Notes: a model not told the origin generated them from the letters alone. A stretch of DNA of 36,658 bases from Priapulus caudatus (GCF_000485595.1 NW_014577286.1:497324-533981); one strand, 5' to 3'; positions 9,720 to 20,111 are shown, counted from the stretch's first letter. Translations and numbers: made by a program.

Positions 9720-9868
9720 AAAGAAAATCACCTTAAATCACATTAAATCAACGAAAATCACCTTAAATCACCTTAAATCAAGGAAAATCACCTAAAATCA
9801 CCTTAAATTAAGGAAAATCACCTTAAATCACCTTAAATCAAGGAAAATCACCTAAAATCACCTTGCAG
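9720..9868. repeat. AAATCACCTTAAATCAAGG minisatellite in intron 1, copy B
   Basis: Expanded form of the copy A array: about 150 bp of ATCACCTTAAATCA(AGGAAA) units with extra CACCTTAAAT submotifs. Confidence 0.8.
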
Positions 9869-9938
9869 GAAAAGCCACGTTGCTTATAACTTTATACGAG
9901 TTATTTTACCCGAGCGCGGCAGCCCACTTCATCTAAGC

Positions 9939-10262
9939 CCCTGGTTCCCAATCGGGGGTACTAGTACCTCATGGGGTACCCGCGAACACCACAGGGGGTA
10001 CCTGGGAAGCCTCTTAGACAATTAAAAATGTAGTGCGCTAATATAATAATCAGCGGGTGATTCAGGCATCTCTATCGACATCGGCTTGGATGGTGAAAAA
10101 TTCGCCGTGCGACTGCATTAATAAAACATAACATGATCGTCAAAATATTCATGACAATACATCAGTGTTGCGTTCTTCATTTTGCTTATGGTGGGCGAAA
10201 GGGTACAGGAGATAGCGTAAAAAAATTAGGGGCACGGGGAGTCCAAAAGGTTGGAACCACTG
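9939..10262. mobile_element. hAT-like MITE in receptor intron 1, copy B
   Basis: 324 bp, same element and same insertion point as copy A. The 8-bp target duplication ATCTAAGC is at 9931-9938 and 10263-10270. The internal palindrome is slightly decayed (GGGGTACTAGTACCTC). The shared insertion site shows the MITE inserted before the block was duplicated, or that the blocks are alleles. Confidence 0.85.
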
Positions 10263-10280
10263 ATCTAAGCAATGACTTAC

Positions 10281-10632
10281 CTGAACTCCCAGTGGACGGC
10301 GTAGATTCGATCCAAGATGGCGGACGCGGCCGTTGCCGCCTGTAGGAATACGACAGGCCGTGAGCTCAGGTTAGGCCCCGCATAGCTGCGGCAGCCACTC
10401 CCACCTCATCACCTGCACGAACGAGTAGATGACCCGGAAGGAACGCGCCGATCCCCGCCTCGACGGCAGCAGCGACAGTACGAACTTCTGCACCGACCGA
10501 CAGTCGCTGTTCACCTTACACCTGCCGACGACGACGCCGACGACGACGCTGACGATGACGACGAGTCCGGGAGACGCGACCAGTGCGACGTTGCTGTACC
10601 ACAGCACCGCGTCGCTGACCGAACCCCGACAT
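10281..10632 (-). CDS. Receptor exon 1, copy B (frameshifted)
   Basis: The same exon as 7038-7390, 352 nt against 353 nt. The ATG (10630-10632) and the donor (CAG|GTAAGT) are both kept. An inserted C (GCTGACCG against GCTGCCG in copy A) shifts the frame right after MSGFG. Compensating and further single-base indels occur in TM1, between TM2 and TM3, and in TM3. Hydrophobic stretches remain recognisable in pieces of different frames. Either a decaying duplicate or assembly error. Confidence 0.6.
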
Positions 10633-10909
10633 GACAGCGAAATATCGGCTGTCAACTAACAACACCGTCACCGCCGCACACCCCCACACACACCTCGGCG
10701 ACGCACGCGGTAAGCTTCCTCGCTACTGTAGCGCACTCTTGTGGCAAGCAGGAAACACGACGCGAGTGCGCGGTCACGTCTGTCGCGTGGACATACCAGC
10801 CGCGCGTAGGTGACAACGCCTAACGACGACAGAGAGCGCCGTGGCGACTGCTGCGGTTACATGAAACAGGCGACAATAGACGGTGTGAGGGAGTGTCCAA
10901 CCAGCACAC

Positions 10910-11085
10910 TACCCTCTCTCCTCTCTCTCTGTCTCTCTGTCCTGCTCCTCTGCCTCCTCCTCTCTCTCTTGTCTCTCTGTCTGTCTCTCTCCTCATTCTC
11001 TCTCTCTCTCTCTCTCTCTGCCTCTCTCTAGTCTCTGCTCTCTCATCCCTCGCTCTCGCTAATCGCACTCTCGTCTCTCACCCCA
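10910..11085. repeat. (CT)n interrupted microsatellite, copy B
   Basis: Counterpart of 7666-7885, with CTGCTCCTCTGCCTCCTCC interruptions. No gene. Confidence 0.85.
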
Positions 11086-11404
11086 CCATGCTGCACACCC
11101 GCAGATTGCGGTGACCTAATCGATAGATGAATCGTGAGCTCTTTCCATTCTTTCAGCGAGAGCGAGAGGCAGCGTCACCAAGCGTCTAGTCGTTAGGTTA
11201 GGGTTAGCACTTGCTGCGAGTATAAATGCGCGCGTAACTACACACGACACTGACGTTTGCACTGGCAATGAATCGCACACGGAGGTAGGCGACGGCGACC
11301 GTTAGCAACGGCGGTAGCATGCTCCATCACAATGTTGGCCATGCCTTGTCGCGCGCGCCCAGCGCGCTCACTGTTTTCCGCTCACGAGTAAACAATGCTT
11401 GGTT

Positions 11405-11446
11405 GTATGTGGCGGTGCGGCGTGCGTACGTGGCGTGCGTGCGTGC

Positions 11447-11491
<45 letters not shown>

Positions 11492-11650
11492 GCGAGCGCC
11501 GCGTGTGTGGTTGTTGGTGTGTGTGTGGTGTGTGGCGTTGCGGTGCGTGGTGTGTGTGTGGGTGTGTGTGTGTGTGCGTGTGTGTGTGTGTGTGTGTCGC
11601 GTGTGTGGCGCTGTGCGTGCGTGCGTGCGTGTGTATAAGGTTGTGTGCGT
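11405..11650. repeat. (GT)n/(GTGC)n microsatellite, copy B
   Basis: Counterpart of 8188-8287, longer and broken by a GC-rich island (CGGCGAGCGCCGCG) near 11488-11504. The Cys/Val-rich frames are artefacts. Confidence 0.9.
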
Positions 11651-11677
11651 ATGTGTCTATTGCCAAGGATTTTATAT

Positions 11678-11700
11678 ACGAGAGAGAGAGAGAGAGAGAT
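11678..11700. repeat. Short (GA)n run
   Basis: About 20 bp of pure GA beyond the end of copy B. It has no counterpart at the end of copy A, which runs into CT. Confidence 0.7.
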
Positions 11701-11799
11701 GAAGCATAAAGAGACGTGAGGAAGTGGAGAGTGGCGAAATGTTTAGGAAAGAAATAGACGCGATAGACAGTTTATAGCTTGCGCAATGTACCTATAAAT

Positions 11800-11853
11800 A
11801 TATTACAATATATATTATATATAATATATATTATATATATAATATATATATAT
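11800..11853. repeat. (AT)n-rich tract
   Basis: Alternating TATA/ATAT self-complementary sequence of about 50 bp, able to extrude as a cruciform. Confidence 0.8.
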
Positions 11854-11877
11854 GGCTATATATATTCTCTGGTATGT

Positions 11878-12243
11878 GTGTCTCTCTCTCTCTCTCTCTC
11901 TTCATCCTCCTCGCTCTCTCTCTCCTCTCTTCTCTCTCTCTCTTCTCTCTCTCTCTCTCTCTCTCATCCTCTCTCTATTCTCTCTTCTCGTCTCTCTCTC
12001 TCTCTCTCCTCTGCTCTCTCTCTCTCTCTCTCTCCTCTCTTCTCTCTCTCGTGCTCTCTCTCTCTCTCTCCTCTCGCTCTCCCCTCTCTCTCATCTCCTC
12101 ATCTCTCTCTCTCCCTCCTCTCTTCTCTCTCTTCTCTCTCTCCTCTCTCTCTCTCCTCCTTCTCTCTCTCCTCTCCTCTCTCTCTCTCTCTCTCTCTCCT
12201 CTCTCTCCTCTAATCTCTCTCTCTTCCTCTCTCTCTCTCTCTC
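11878..12243. repeat. (CT)n array running into the gap
   Basis: Over 360 bp of interrupted CT ending exactly at the N run. The array is probably the reason assembly failed here. The long Ser/Leu frames reported through the Ns are artefacts. Confidence 0.95.
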
Positions 12244-13014
12244 NNNNNNNNNNNNNNNNNNNNNNNNNNNNNNNNNNNNNNNNNNNNNNNNNNNNNNNNN
12301 NNNNNNNNNNNNNNNNNNNNNNNNNNNNNNNNNNNNNNNNNNNNNNNNNNNNNNNNNNNNNNNNNNNNNNNNNNNNNNNNNNNNNNNNNNNNNNNNNNNN
12401 NNNNNNNNNNNNNNNNNNNNNNNNNNNNNNNNNNNNNNNNNNNNNNNNNNNNNNNNNNNNNNNNNNNNNNNNNNNNNNNNNNNNNNNNNNNNNNNNNNNN
12501 NNNNNNNNNNNNNNNNNNNNNNNNNNNNNNNNNNNNNNNNNNNNNNNNNNNNNNNNNNNNNNNNNNNNNNNNNNNNNNNNNNNNNNNNNNNNNNNNNNNN
12601 NNNNNNNNNNNNNNNNNNNNNNNNNNNNNNNNNNNNNNNNNNNNNNNNNNNNNNNNNNNNNNNNNNNNNNNNNNNNNNNNNNNNNNNNNNNNNNNNNNNN
12701 NNNNNNNNNNNNNNNNNNNNNNNNNNNNNNNNNNNNNNNNNNNNNNNNNNNNNNNNNNNNNNNNNNNNNNNNNNNNNNNNNNNNNNNNNNNNNNNNNNNN
12801 NNNNNNNNNNNNNNNNNNNNNNNNNNNNNNNNNNNNNNNNNNNNNNNNNNNNNNNNNNNNNNNNNNNNNNNNNNNNNNNNNNNNNNNNNNNNNNNNNNNN
12901 NNNNNNNNNNNNNNNNNNNNNNNNNNNNNNNNNNNNNNNNNNNNNNNNNNNNNNNNNNNNNNNNNNNNNNNNNNNNNNNNNNNNNNNNNNNNNNNNNNNN
13001 NNNNNNNNNNNNNN
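12244..13014. other. Assembly gap, 771 Ns
   Basis: An unbroken N run. Nothing can be said about its content directly. The sequence right of it resembles 22085-22590, so part of the missing sequence may resemble DNA just left of 22085. Confidence 1.
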
Positions 13015-13019
13015 GGAGA

Positions 13020-13580
13020 GCTGGGATATGACTGCGCGGGACAGACGCCGTAATGCACTCTCACTCGCTAAATGTCGTCCGCGCTCGAGCGCCGGGCGAG
13101 AGCACGTGTTAACCGGGATTTACCTCGCTCCGCGGGGGGAGGGAGGGTCCCTGGACGATGGTGTGTTTTCTGTGTGAGGGCGGGGGGAGGTCCCCGACGA
13201 GTGAGTTTTTGTAGGGGGTGGGGGGCGACGGACCGTAAACGTTTTAAACGGATTGCAAGAAGTAACCTCGCAAGAGATTATACACTCCGCAGTCTCTCTC
13301 ATCGGATGAATGTAGAAGCTGTGACGGTCAAGTGCGGGGCAGGTCTGCACGTATTCTCGACTATTCCCCGCCCACGTAATCAGCCAAAAAACACAAACCT
13401 ACGTTGTTAAAAACGCGACTTAGCGTCGCGCTAGGTAGTGCAACAGCTTGGCCGCCGAAGGAATCGGATGCAGAAGCGATTGCGTTCAGGATGTTACCAT
13501 CGAACAACGACAACTTATCCATACTCGGCCGGGCGAACGACGGAAATACAGTACACAGGCTACAGACCACATATCACATA
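13020..13580. repeat. Dispersed duplicate block, copy 1
   Basis: Matches 22085-22590 in the same orientation, anchored by CACTCTCACTCGCTAAATG, GGGGGGAGGTCCCCGACGA, CTATTCCCCGCCCACGTA, AAACACAAACCTAC and ACCATCGAACAACGACAAC. Copy 1 is ~10% longer through scattered one- and two-base insertions. Both copies are followed by CA-rich repeats. No intact open frame is shared. Confidence 0.8.
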
Positions 13581-13589
13581 CATCGGCCC

Positions 13590-14035
13590 GGCACACACAC
13601 AGACATAGCCGCGGGCACGCAACGCGCGGCGGGCCGCACGCACGCACCACGCACGGCCAGCCACGGCACAGGCACGCGACAGCCCCCAGGCCACACACGA
13701 CGCCCACACACACACACACACAGCAACACATATAGTATATATCAGAGTCCATTATAGAAAATTCTCGTGATTTATGGAGCCTCTTGAGAATATATATATC
13801 ACACGCGCCCGCCCACACGACACACGCACGCATGCACGCACGCCACGCACGCACCGCAACGCACGCAAACGGCACGCAGCGCACGGCACACACGCGAGCA
13901 CAAACACATCGTGCGCAGCCCAGCAACACGAACGCGCACCACGACACACACACACACACACACACGACACACAACCCACACACACACACACAACACAACA
14001 CACATAACTCTGACATATATAGATATATATATATA
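13590..14035. repeat. CACA/CGCA-rich arrays and a short (AT)n run
   Basis: Interrupted CACACG/CGCACG arrays at 13590-13730 and 13800-14005, separated by a short unique insert, then (AT)n at 14018-14040. The Thr/His- and Cys/Val-rich frames are artefacts. Confidence 0.85.
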
Positions 14036-14039
14036 TATA

Positions 14040-14840
14040 TCATACATTACAGCGCCGCACGGCAGGGATCGGGGGGAATCCAGACATCGCAAATGTAATC
14101 GATAATTCGCCGTGACCGCTTGACACACGGAAGGGACCGATGGGTGCGTTCAAAGGTGTGCGTTCCTGTAACACTCCCGTTATTCGGTAGCATGAAGAGA
14201 GAGCGGGGGGGGGGGAAGGATTGACCGACTGCGACGGACCGCACTAGCGGGCGAAAGAAAGATGAGCGAGAGATCGGGGCGGCCGACTGGTGAATTTCGC
14301 GATTGTATTGTATTTAACGCGATTGATGAAGATCTGTTACTAGATAAATCGTTGATGAATTCGAGATAAAACCATACTCATACATGAGAAAGTTATTACC
14401 GTGTACTTTGTCTATTATGTCGAGATCATGGTTCTACAGGAGGACTGGGAAAACATTTTCAGATGGACTTTTCAAAGAACATTTATATCGGAAAGTTCAA
14501 GGAGATTTTTATTGGATATGTTTATTCGGAATTCATACACAGGTAACAGAAACATTACGCTGGATTAATTGTAATTAAATAAGCCCCCATTCTTCATCAC
14601 TGTCACCGTATCAGAAACTTAGCCCTGATTCACAATTAATCACCCTTCTAAACACTGTCACTTCTAGCCCGACATTCGAACTTGATTACTGGATGATTTT
14701 TACTGACAGTTACTGTAATTTGTGATCATCAGTTTAACTGTCTTAGTCGTTGTCTATAGTTTTAGCTCATGTAAGCAATTTGTATTGAGGTTTACACATT
14801 ATTGAGTGATCAAAATTTATTTTTATTAGCAGGCAAGGGA
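14040..14840. other. Unassigned AT-rich sequence
   Basis: A short G run (about 14205-14216) and ordinary AT-rich sequence. The 64-residue plus-strand frame at 14384-14578 has no recognisable domain and no splice context that convinces me. Confidence 0.35.
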
Positions 14841-14844
14841 TTCT

Positions 14845-14985
14845 TTCTAAAATTCAAGGACATTTTTCATTGAAAATTTCAAGGACTTTTCAAGCACAAA
14901 AACAACATTACTAATTGGAAGTACTTTTCCAAGGACTCCCCGCCCTCAAATTCAAGGATTTCAAGACTGTGCGAACCATGCGAGA
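14845..14985. mobile_element. Fragment of a dispersed DNA-transposon-like repeat
   Basis: Contains repeated TTCAAGGA motifs (14852, 14879, 14951) and ends TTTCAAGACTGTGCGAACCATG. From general familiarity, 'caaggacttt ... gtgcgaaccctg' is a frequent terminus of non-autonomous hAT-like repeats in invertebrates and fish. No opposite terminus or target duplication was found, so it is called a fragment. Confidence 0.4.
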
Positions 14986-14999
14986 CATACAATAAAGAC

Positions 15000-15500
15000 A
15001 AATTAATACAACACTACCAAAAAACAGTTTTTTCATGGGTTTAACAAACTTGAAAAATTAAGAGCGATAGGGGGGGCTAATGCGGTGTGTTTATATTTGA
15101 GTTATCATTCCTCCCTGTGTGCGTGGCTCATCGGCACATCCGGGACACTATCGCGGTTTCCGGCTCTGCCGTGTTTGCACATAACGTCCGAGTGCGAGCC
15201 ATTTTGCCGTGTTTGTGTAAACAGCTACTTCCTAACATATATTATTATCGGGTGGGTATATAGCTGGATACCACTCCGGCACAGGGGCAGGGGAGCGAGG
15301 CGGGCCGTCGTTGCCGTGGTTTGCGTTGTGTGGGTGCGTGCAGCGCCGAGCGAACGTTTCCGGACTACGGTAAAAATGCGCGCCGCGCCTCCCCCGTTGG
15401 TCCACTTTGAGTGAGCATTTCTTTTGCAACGCTTTGTGTGAATTTGTTCGTATCATTACCGCCATCTCGTACGCCCCCGCTATAATGTATGCAAACATAT
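15000..15500. other. Unassigned sequence
   Basis: Moderately GC-rich from about 15110 on. Open frames on both strands have no recognisable domain, and no exon is supported. Confidence 0.3.
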
Positions 15501-15960
15501 GCAGCACCGGTCGCCACAGCACACGCGACCGGCACAGCACGGGCACGCACGACACATGCACGGCACGCACGCACGCACGCAACGGCACGCACGCACGCAA
15601 CCACACACACACATCACACAATTCCACCCAGAGCACACACACTCACGGCAGCACACACGACCGTGTACGCACACCACACACACACACACTCAACGCATCC
15701 ACGCACATAAGTCTGCACGCAACGCACAACGACACTCCACACCGGATAGCTCTGCGTATGCCTGCAGTTCGCTCGGCTGCATGTCTGTGGCCGAAGCGAA
15801 GATGCTATCACGGGGAAAGCTACCGCAGTGACACACAGGCCCCCCGCCCGCCCGCACACACACACACACGCACCAGCACGCACGTCCGCCGGCACCAACG
15901 GGCACACACGCACGGGCCACCCTCCGCCCCGCACGCATCCCGCACACCGCGCAACCCGAA
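15500..15960. repeat. Interrupted CA/CGCA arrays
   Basis: CACGCACGCACG and CACACA stretches (15510-15720 and 15850-15930) around a unique spacer (15722-15840). Thr/His- and Cys/Val-rich frames are artefacts. Confidence 0.8.
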
Positions 15961-16078
15961 TATACACACCGGGTTAATATTTTTGCTCAGAGCTCGTGAC
16001 ATTACACCTTCGGCAGCGGGCACCACCTGCAGGCTCACTGCATTCTTTCACCTGCGGCTGGATTGGGCACGTATTTAC

Positions 16079-16256
16079 CTGGCCGCATTCCGCCTCGCCG
16101 CTAGTTACAGGTGACTGGGCCGACCTGGCGGAGGATGCGAACGCCGTGGTGTCGACCGCAGGCCGAAAGTGAAACTCGTCAGCCGTTGTTTGAGGCGCAT
16201 TCTGGCTGGTAAACTCGGGCAGAACCACCCTCCGACCGGCCAACCCTTGCGGCACC
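16079..16256 (-). CDS. Orphan candidate exon, unknown protein
   Basis: A 178-nt open segment on the minus strand between a weak acceptor (GGCGTCAG at 16257-16264) and a reasonable donor (GGCCAG|GTAAAT, 16073-16078). It reads VPQGLAGRRVVLPEF... and ends ...SGEAECGQ, with a GC-rich third-position bias like the receptor exons. I do not recognise the protein. No partner exon with matching phase is identified; the acceptor lies against a GTGC array, which weakens the case. It could belong to a gene whose other exons lie in the gap or be chance. Confidence 0.3.
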
Positions 16257-16271
16257 CTGACGCCTTCTAGC

Positions 16272-16560
16272 TCGCGTGTGCGTGCGTGCGTGTGAGTGTG
16301 TGTCTCTGTGTGGCGTGCGTGCGTGTGTGGTGTAACAGTGTGTTGTGTGTCTGCTGTGTGTGTTGTGTGTGTGGTGTGTGTGTGGTGTGTGTGTGTGTGT
16401 GTGTGTGTGCTTGTGTGTGTGTGTGTGGTGTGTGTGTGTGTGTGTGTGGTAATGTATGTAGTGTGTTGTCTAGTGTGGTATGTATGTATGGTATGTATGT
16501 ATGTATGTATGTATGTATGTATGTATGTATGTGTTCTAGTGTGTATGTATGGTGGGTTCT
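16272..16560. repeat. (GT)n array followed by (ATGT)n
   Basis: Interrupted GT/GTGC repeats up to about 16450, then a cleaner TGTA/ATGT tetranucleotide run (about 16478-16530). Confidence 0.95.
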
Positions 16561-16607
16561 AGCAGCGCGGGTCACAATCACGCGATGACCTGCAGTCAAT
16601 TATTAGA

Positions 16608-16865
16608 ATAAAAAAGGTGTGTGGGAAAGAGACGAAGGGAGGGAAGAAGTGAGGAAAAAGAAAGCGAGTGAAAGTGAGAAAAAGGGAGAGCGTGTTTAAA
16701 AGATCGAAGAGGGATAGACAGAAGAAGAGCGACAGAGGTGGGAGGGAGAGGAGAACGCGAGAGGGGAGAAGCGGAGGGGAGGGAGGGAAGAGGAGGGGGA
16801 GGGAGAGGAGAGGGTGGGTCAGTAAGTGAGCAGGCTGCAGTGTGAGGGGTGAACTAGAGAGACAA
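16608..16865. repeat. Purine-rich (G/A) tract
   Basis: About 250 bp that is almost entirely A and G on the plus strand, without a strict repeat unit (GGGAGGGAAGAGGAGGGGGAGGG). Such strand-biased purine DNA can form triplex structures. Not coding. Confidence 0.7.
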
Positions 16866-16879
16866 GAGCGACACACCAC

Positions 16880-17875
16880 CATTGTACATCAACGCGCAAG
16901 TGCAAAACTCCCGGCAAATGTACAGCAATTTCTGTCGACTGCAATCTTCTAACAGTAACAGACAATGACAACAATTGTAGACACATCGGCTCAGCGACAG
17001 TGCCAGGTATTAATATAAGTGCTTCTCAAGGCCGGTGTGGCCCGGCTAGAGTGGCTGAGCACACCACAAGTCAGCTTACACACTCGCATTACCACCAAGA
17101 GCAAACGACAAAAAGCACGGAAAACATCTTAATATTACCGTGACACAGTGCCGGCAGGCAGACAAGGGAGACACGCGCACTATACATCTACATACGTACA
17201 GGGAGAGCGGAAATGCTGGTATATTGTGCGATGTTAATATAGTGGGCAGGAACTGTACACCTATTGTGACCGGGTTCAGTCTTGCATTACTGTCCCATAT
17301 CGATGCAGCTTTTAATCAGCGCTCTAAGCATCCTCCGAATCAGCATTCAACGCAGAGTCGACGTACTTTGAAGTGTCATTAAACTGTACGAATTAAGCGC
17401 TCAAACGATAGGTGCCTGTGACCACCTGCTTGCAAATAACCTAACCAAACTACATACTATTTTTTTTTCGAATGCGGTTCAGCGCAACCAGCATTAGCAG
17501 CTGCGGGTACACGCAGTGCGAGCGCGCAGGTGAAACAATGCGCGCGTTCACAGGTGTGGCTGCGTTCACGTTGCCCTAGCAGCAGTGCGAACAGCCGACA
17601 CTGACCGTAAATACGGACATGGCTGCATGTGGATAGAGACAGACAGGTGTCGCCCCGATAGAGCGAGATTTCCTCATTTATCACCTCGTTAATTCTGATG
17701 TAGGTAGGGGGCTGGCAGACAGACCCTGCATTGGTCGAGAAAGTTACGGGGCTGCGTTCGTACTCGAACCGTCTTAGACAAGGACATACACACCGGCTAC
17801 TCACTCACACGCACCTGTGTGAGGATTGAAGTGTAATGCAAGAGACAAGTAATCTCGTTAAAATCGCAGTTCGTT
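16880..17875. other. Unassigned unique sequence
   Basis: No exon or TE terminus is supported. The minus-strand 115-residue frame at 17457-17804 has no recognisable domain and could be 3' flanking DNA of the NOL7-like gene. Confidence 0.3.
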
Positions 17876-17881
17876 TTTATT
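17876..17881 (-). promoter_or_regulatory. Candidate polyadenylation signal of the NOL7-like gene
   Basis: A minus-strand AATAAA about 480 bp downstream of the stop codon at 18364, within an A/T-rich stretch typical of a 3' end. Distance and context fit; usage is inferred. Confidence 0.4.
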
Positions 17882-18363
17882 CAAAAATAATACATCGCCA
17901 GCAACAGGCCATCAATACCACAGAGATAGTATTAAGTTGACTGTATGCACACACGTATGATTGTTTGTGTGTTGACTGTATGATTCCAAACATAGCATGG
18001 TGAGTGTCTGCTGATGGTATTAGATATGGAGAGTTTGAGCTATAAACGAATGATACCTACAGTTCGGTTCAGATTGTTTTCTCGGGGTGGATTTCTAGTC
18101 AGATGTGTTCCATTCCATGCGAAATTGCTAGTAAAATGCGTTCCTTTGAATCTATCTGGAAATTCATTCTCCGCACATCTCGACATTGTTCAATTAGACA
18201 CGCATCATCACACCATCGTGTGGCCACGATCTGTTGCAAATGTTTGCATTCGTAAACTGTCTTGCACCTAATCACTGCTTCGTTCCTATAGCGTTCAGCC
18301 TCACGCACTGTTCCTCATGCATATGGTAGCGCCATCTTCTGGCAAGAACAATCACCTATTCTA

Positions 18364-18437
18364 CTATGATGTCACTCGTTGATGTCGGCCAATCCCTGCT
18401 GCACTGCGCTTGTCCCGAACCGCTTCCATCTGAGCAT
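18364..18437 (-). CDS. NOL7: NOL7-like gene, last coding exon
   Basis: The strong acceptor CATTTCTCTTTTAG is followed by two bases that complete a Tyr codon from the previous exon, then AQMEAVRDKRSAAGIGRHQR and a TAG stop at 18364-18366. The incoming phase matches the outgoing phase of the 18841-18965 exon exactly. The basic, short C-terminal tail agrees with a nucleolar protein. It differs in sequence from the C-terminus I remember for vertebrate NOL7, so the family name rests mainly on the upstream exons. Confidence 0.5.
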
Positions 18438-18840
18438 CTAAAAGAGAAATGCAGATACGTGATATACATTTATATACACGCATGAATAGTGTTCCCGCCA
18501 ATATAATCGAAATCGCATCTGAATTTGAAACCCTCGAGTCACTTTCAAAGACTCCCTGCTGCTTACTAAGCTACATAAACTAGGTTAAGCTCCGCCACGC
18601 ACAATACGCACCCCTTGGCTGGGTCTAACACAACTTTCACACACAAAAGTGAAGCGAAGAGTAAGCTATGGAAAAATTCAAGGTGGCTAAGGCGACGAAA
18701 ACTGCCTGCTCACGCCGCGCCATTCACATTCTCCCCAGGTAGTGTCCACCCAGGCCAAACAGCTAACCGCCTATGTTCCCCACTCTGTATTATAAGCATT
18801 GTTGGGAGGAAACGCGGGGCTATAATCTGTTTGCACTCAC

Positions 18841-18965
18841 ATGGCACTCTCCTCTGCCTCTTGCCATACAGCATCGAGTGACGGTAGTCTGCCGCGACCT
18901 GCGCAGAGGGCTTGACTTTGACCAGCTCCTCGCGTAACACGCGTATTCGGAAGGGAGACTCAGTA
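18841..18965 (-). CDS. NOL7: NOL7-like gene, penultimate coding exon
   Basis: 125 nt with acceptor TTGTTATTTGCAG and donor CCAT|GTGAGT. It enters with one base (completing Asp from the previous exon) and leaves with one base, both phases fitting the neighbours. It encodes TESPFRIRVLREELVKVKP then SAQVAADYRHSMLYGKRQRR. The 'Q-A-A-x-F/Y-x-x-S-x-LYG' pattern resembles the C-terminal domain of NOL7 proteins (NUC129). Other frames here give only shadow reading frames. Confidence 0.55.
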
Positions 18966-19191
18966 CTGCAAATAACAACACACGAAACGACGTCACGATC
19001 AAATTACAATCTTTGTTGGAATAGATTGTCACAATACGCCTTACACATTTACATATTAGTAATTGTCTTTATTTTGGGAGCCTTCAAATTGGCACCGAAA
19101 CTCTACAATGCAGACACCAAAAGAGGTGGGGAAATCCGTGCATGCGCACAATGCTCACACACCAACATACAAAACGCATGTGCATATCACC

Positions 19192-19225
19192 AGGAGTCTA
19201 TCAATATATATATCGATAGACTCCT
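19192..19225. repeat. Hairpin with 11-bp perfect stem
   Basis: AGGAGTCTATC (19192-19202) and its exact complement GATAGACTCCT (19215-19225) around an AT-only alternating centre. It sits in the intron between the 18841-18965 and 19282-19517 exons of the NOL7-like gene. Confidence 0.8.
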
Positions 19226-19281
19226 GATATCACATAGATGTGCTCTGTAAGTATTTTTATAGTTTCTCGAGGTACACGCAC

Positions 19282-19517
19282 TCATTCTTGCTGAGAGGGA
19301 GGTAATCGCTCTCTGTCTCTATTTCCTCCTCGTTATCCTCTTCCTCCATATCATCAAGATTTTTCTCGTCAACTGATCCCAACTCATCCTGTTCTGTTGC
19401 TTGCTTGCGTTTTTTCGACTGTTTTCCTTCTGGTTTCTCGCTCGGTTTGAGTGCAGATACCTTCTCTAGAAACTCCGCCGGTAACTTTTTAGCCTCAAGA
19501 CGCTTCAGTTTTTCTTT
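19282..19517 (-). CDS. NOL7: NOL7-like gene, internal exon (charged region)
   Basis: 236 nt, phase 0 in (acceptor GTGTGCATTTAG) and phase 2 out (donor AATGA|GTGCGT). It encodes KEKLKRLEAKKLPAEFLEKV, a Lys/Arg stretch (KKRKQ, a nuclear or nucleolar localisation signal), an acidic run (DDMEEEDNEEEIETESD) and DYLPLSKN. 'EQK-KEKLKRLEAKKLPAEFLEKV' across the exon junction closely resembles the conserved core of NOL7, where KK-x-LP-x-x-x-LEK is invariant-looking. If the donor is skipped the frame stops at TAA after ECVYLEKL (about 19247), an alternative shorter C-terminus. The exon has no internal start codon and would be missed by Met-initiated ORF searches. Confidence 0.65.
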
Positions 19518-19813
19518 CTAAATGCACACAAAGTATCATAAAGTTATTGTCATGCAACTTAGAGGTGAATGAAAAGTGAATGCAAATGTAAATCATTTAT
19601 ATACGTACACGTTATTATGCTAGGAAATTATTTACAAACGAGCAAAGCATATAAACGGGGGTGAAGTCAAATGCATGGTCATATGTGAAATAACTATAGT
19701 CACCGGCTATTAGGGCTAAAATCTATTAAACGTCTCATGCACACACGTGCACATTCATACAACCGATACTAATTTGATCATTAAATTCACATATATACAC
19801 AGACACAGTCCAC

Positions 19814-19992
19814 CTTTTGCTCTTTTAGAATCTCATCTCTCTGTCTTCGTTTCTTCCTCTGCTGCTGCTTCTGTTGCTGAACGCTCTGCAGTGCCAATTT
19901 CACCTTGTTCAGTGCACTATCCTTGCTCACGTTGAATGACACGCTATCCGGGGCATCATCAGATCCACTCTCTTCCTCCGAACTGCTTTTGC
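19814..19992 (-). CDS. NOL7: NOL7-like gene, 5'-most recognised exon
   Basis: 179 nt with strong acceptor TTTTTCTTGTTTAG, phase 1 in and phase 0 out (donor AAAAG|GTGGAC, somewhat weak). It encodes an acidic Ser/Asp/Glu start (KSSSEEESGSDDAPDSVSF) and then a Gln/Lys/Arg-rich coiled-coil-like helix ending KKRRQRDEILKEQK. The 'DDAP-(D/E)-x-V-(S/T)F' motif followed by a basic helix is the hallmark arrangement of NOL7, a nucleolar factor tied to small-subunit rRNA processing. The four exons give about 204 residues; the vertebrate protein is about 257, so the missing first exon would be short. No convincing first exon is found upstream. Confidence 0.65.
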
Positions 19993-20111
19993 CTAAACAA
20001 GAAAAATCACTTACACATAATGCATCCAACTAGCCGTAGTTTATAAAATATCTACTGCACTACGTTTGTGCAGCGAAGGCTACGGTAACTAGAGATAGCA
20101 TCTACCAAGCC

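Larger units (their letters stand above)
8348..11650. repeat. Duplicated block, copy B (~3.3 kb)
   Basis: Collinear with copy A (5172-8290): same order of 30-bp repeats, receptor exon 2, intron minisatellite, MITE with the same target duplication, receptor exon 1, CT array, TTAGGG relic and GT array. Identity extends through non-coding sequence, so the duplication is recent or the two are alleles. Confidence 0.85.

Noticed and set aside
11852-13177. 441-residue and other long frames through the Ns
   Set aside because: Most of the frame is unknown bases; the rest is CT repeat.
15232-16114. Large overlapping frames on both strands around 15.2-16.1 kb
   Set aside because: They are mostly CA/CGCA repeat translation; only the 16079-16256 segment has splice-like borders and is listed as a weak candidate.
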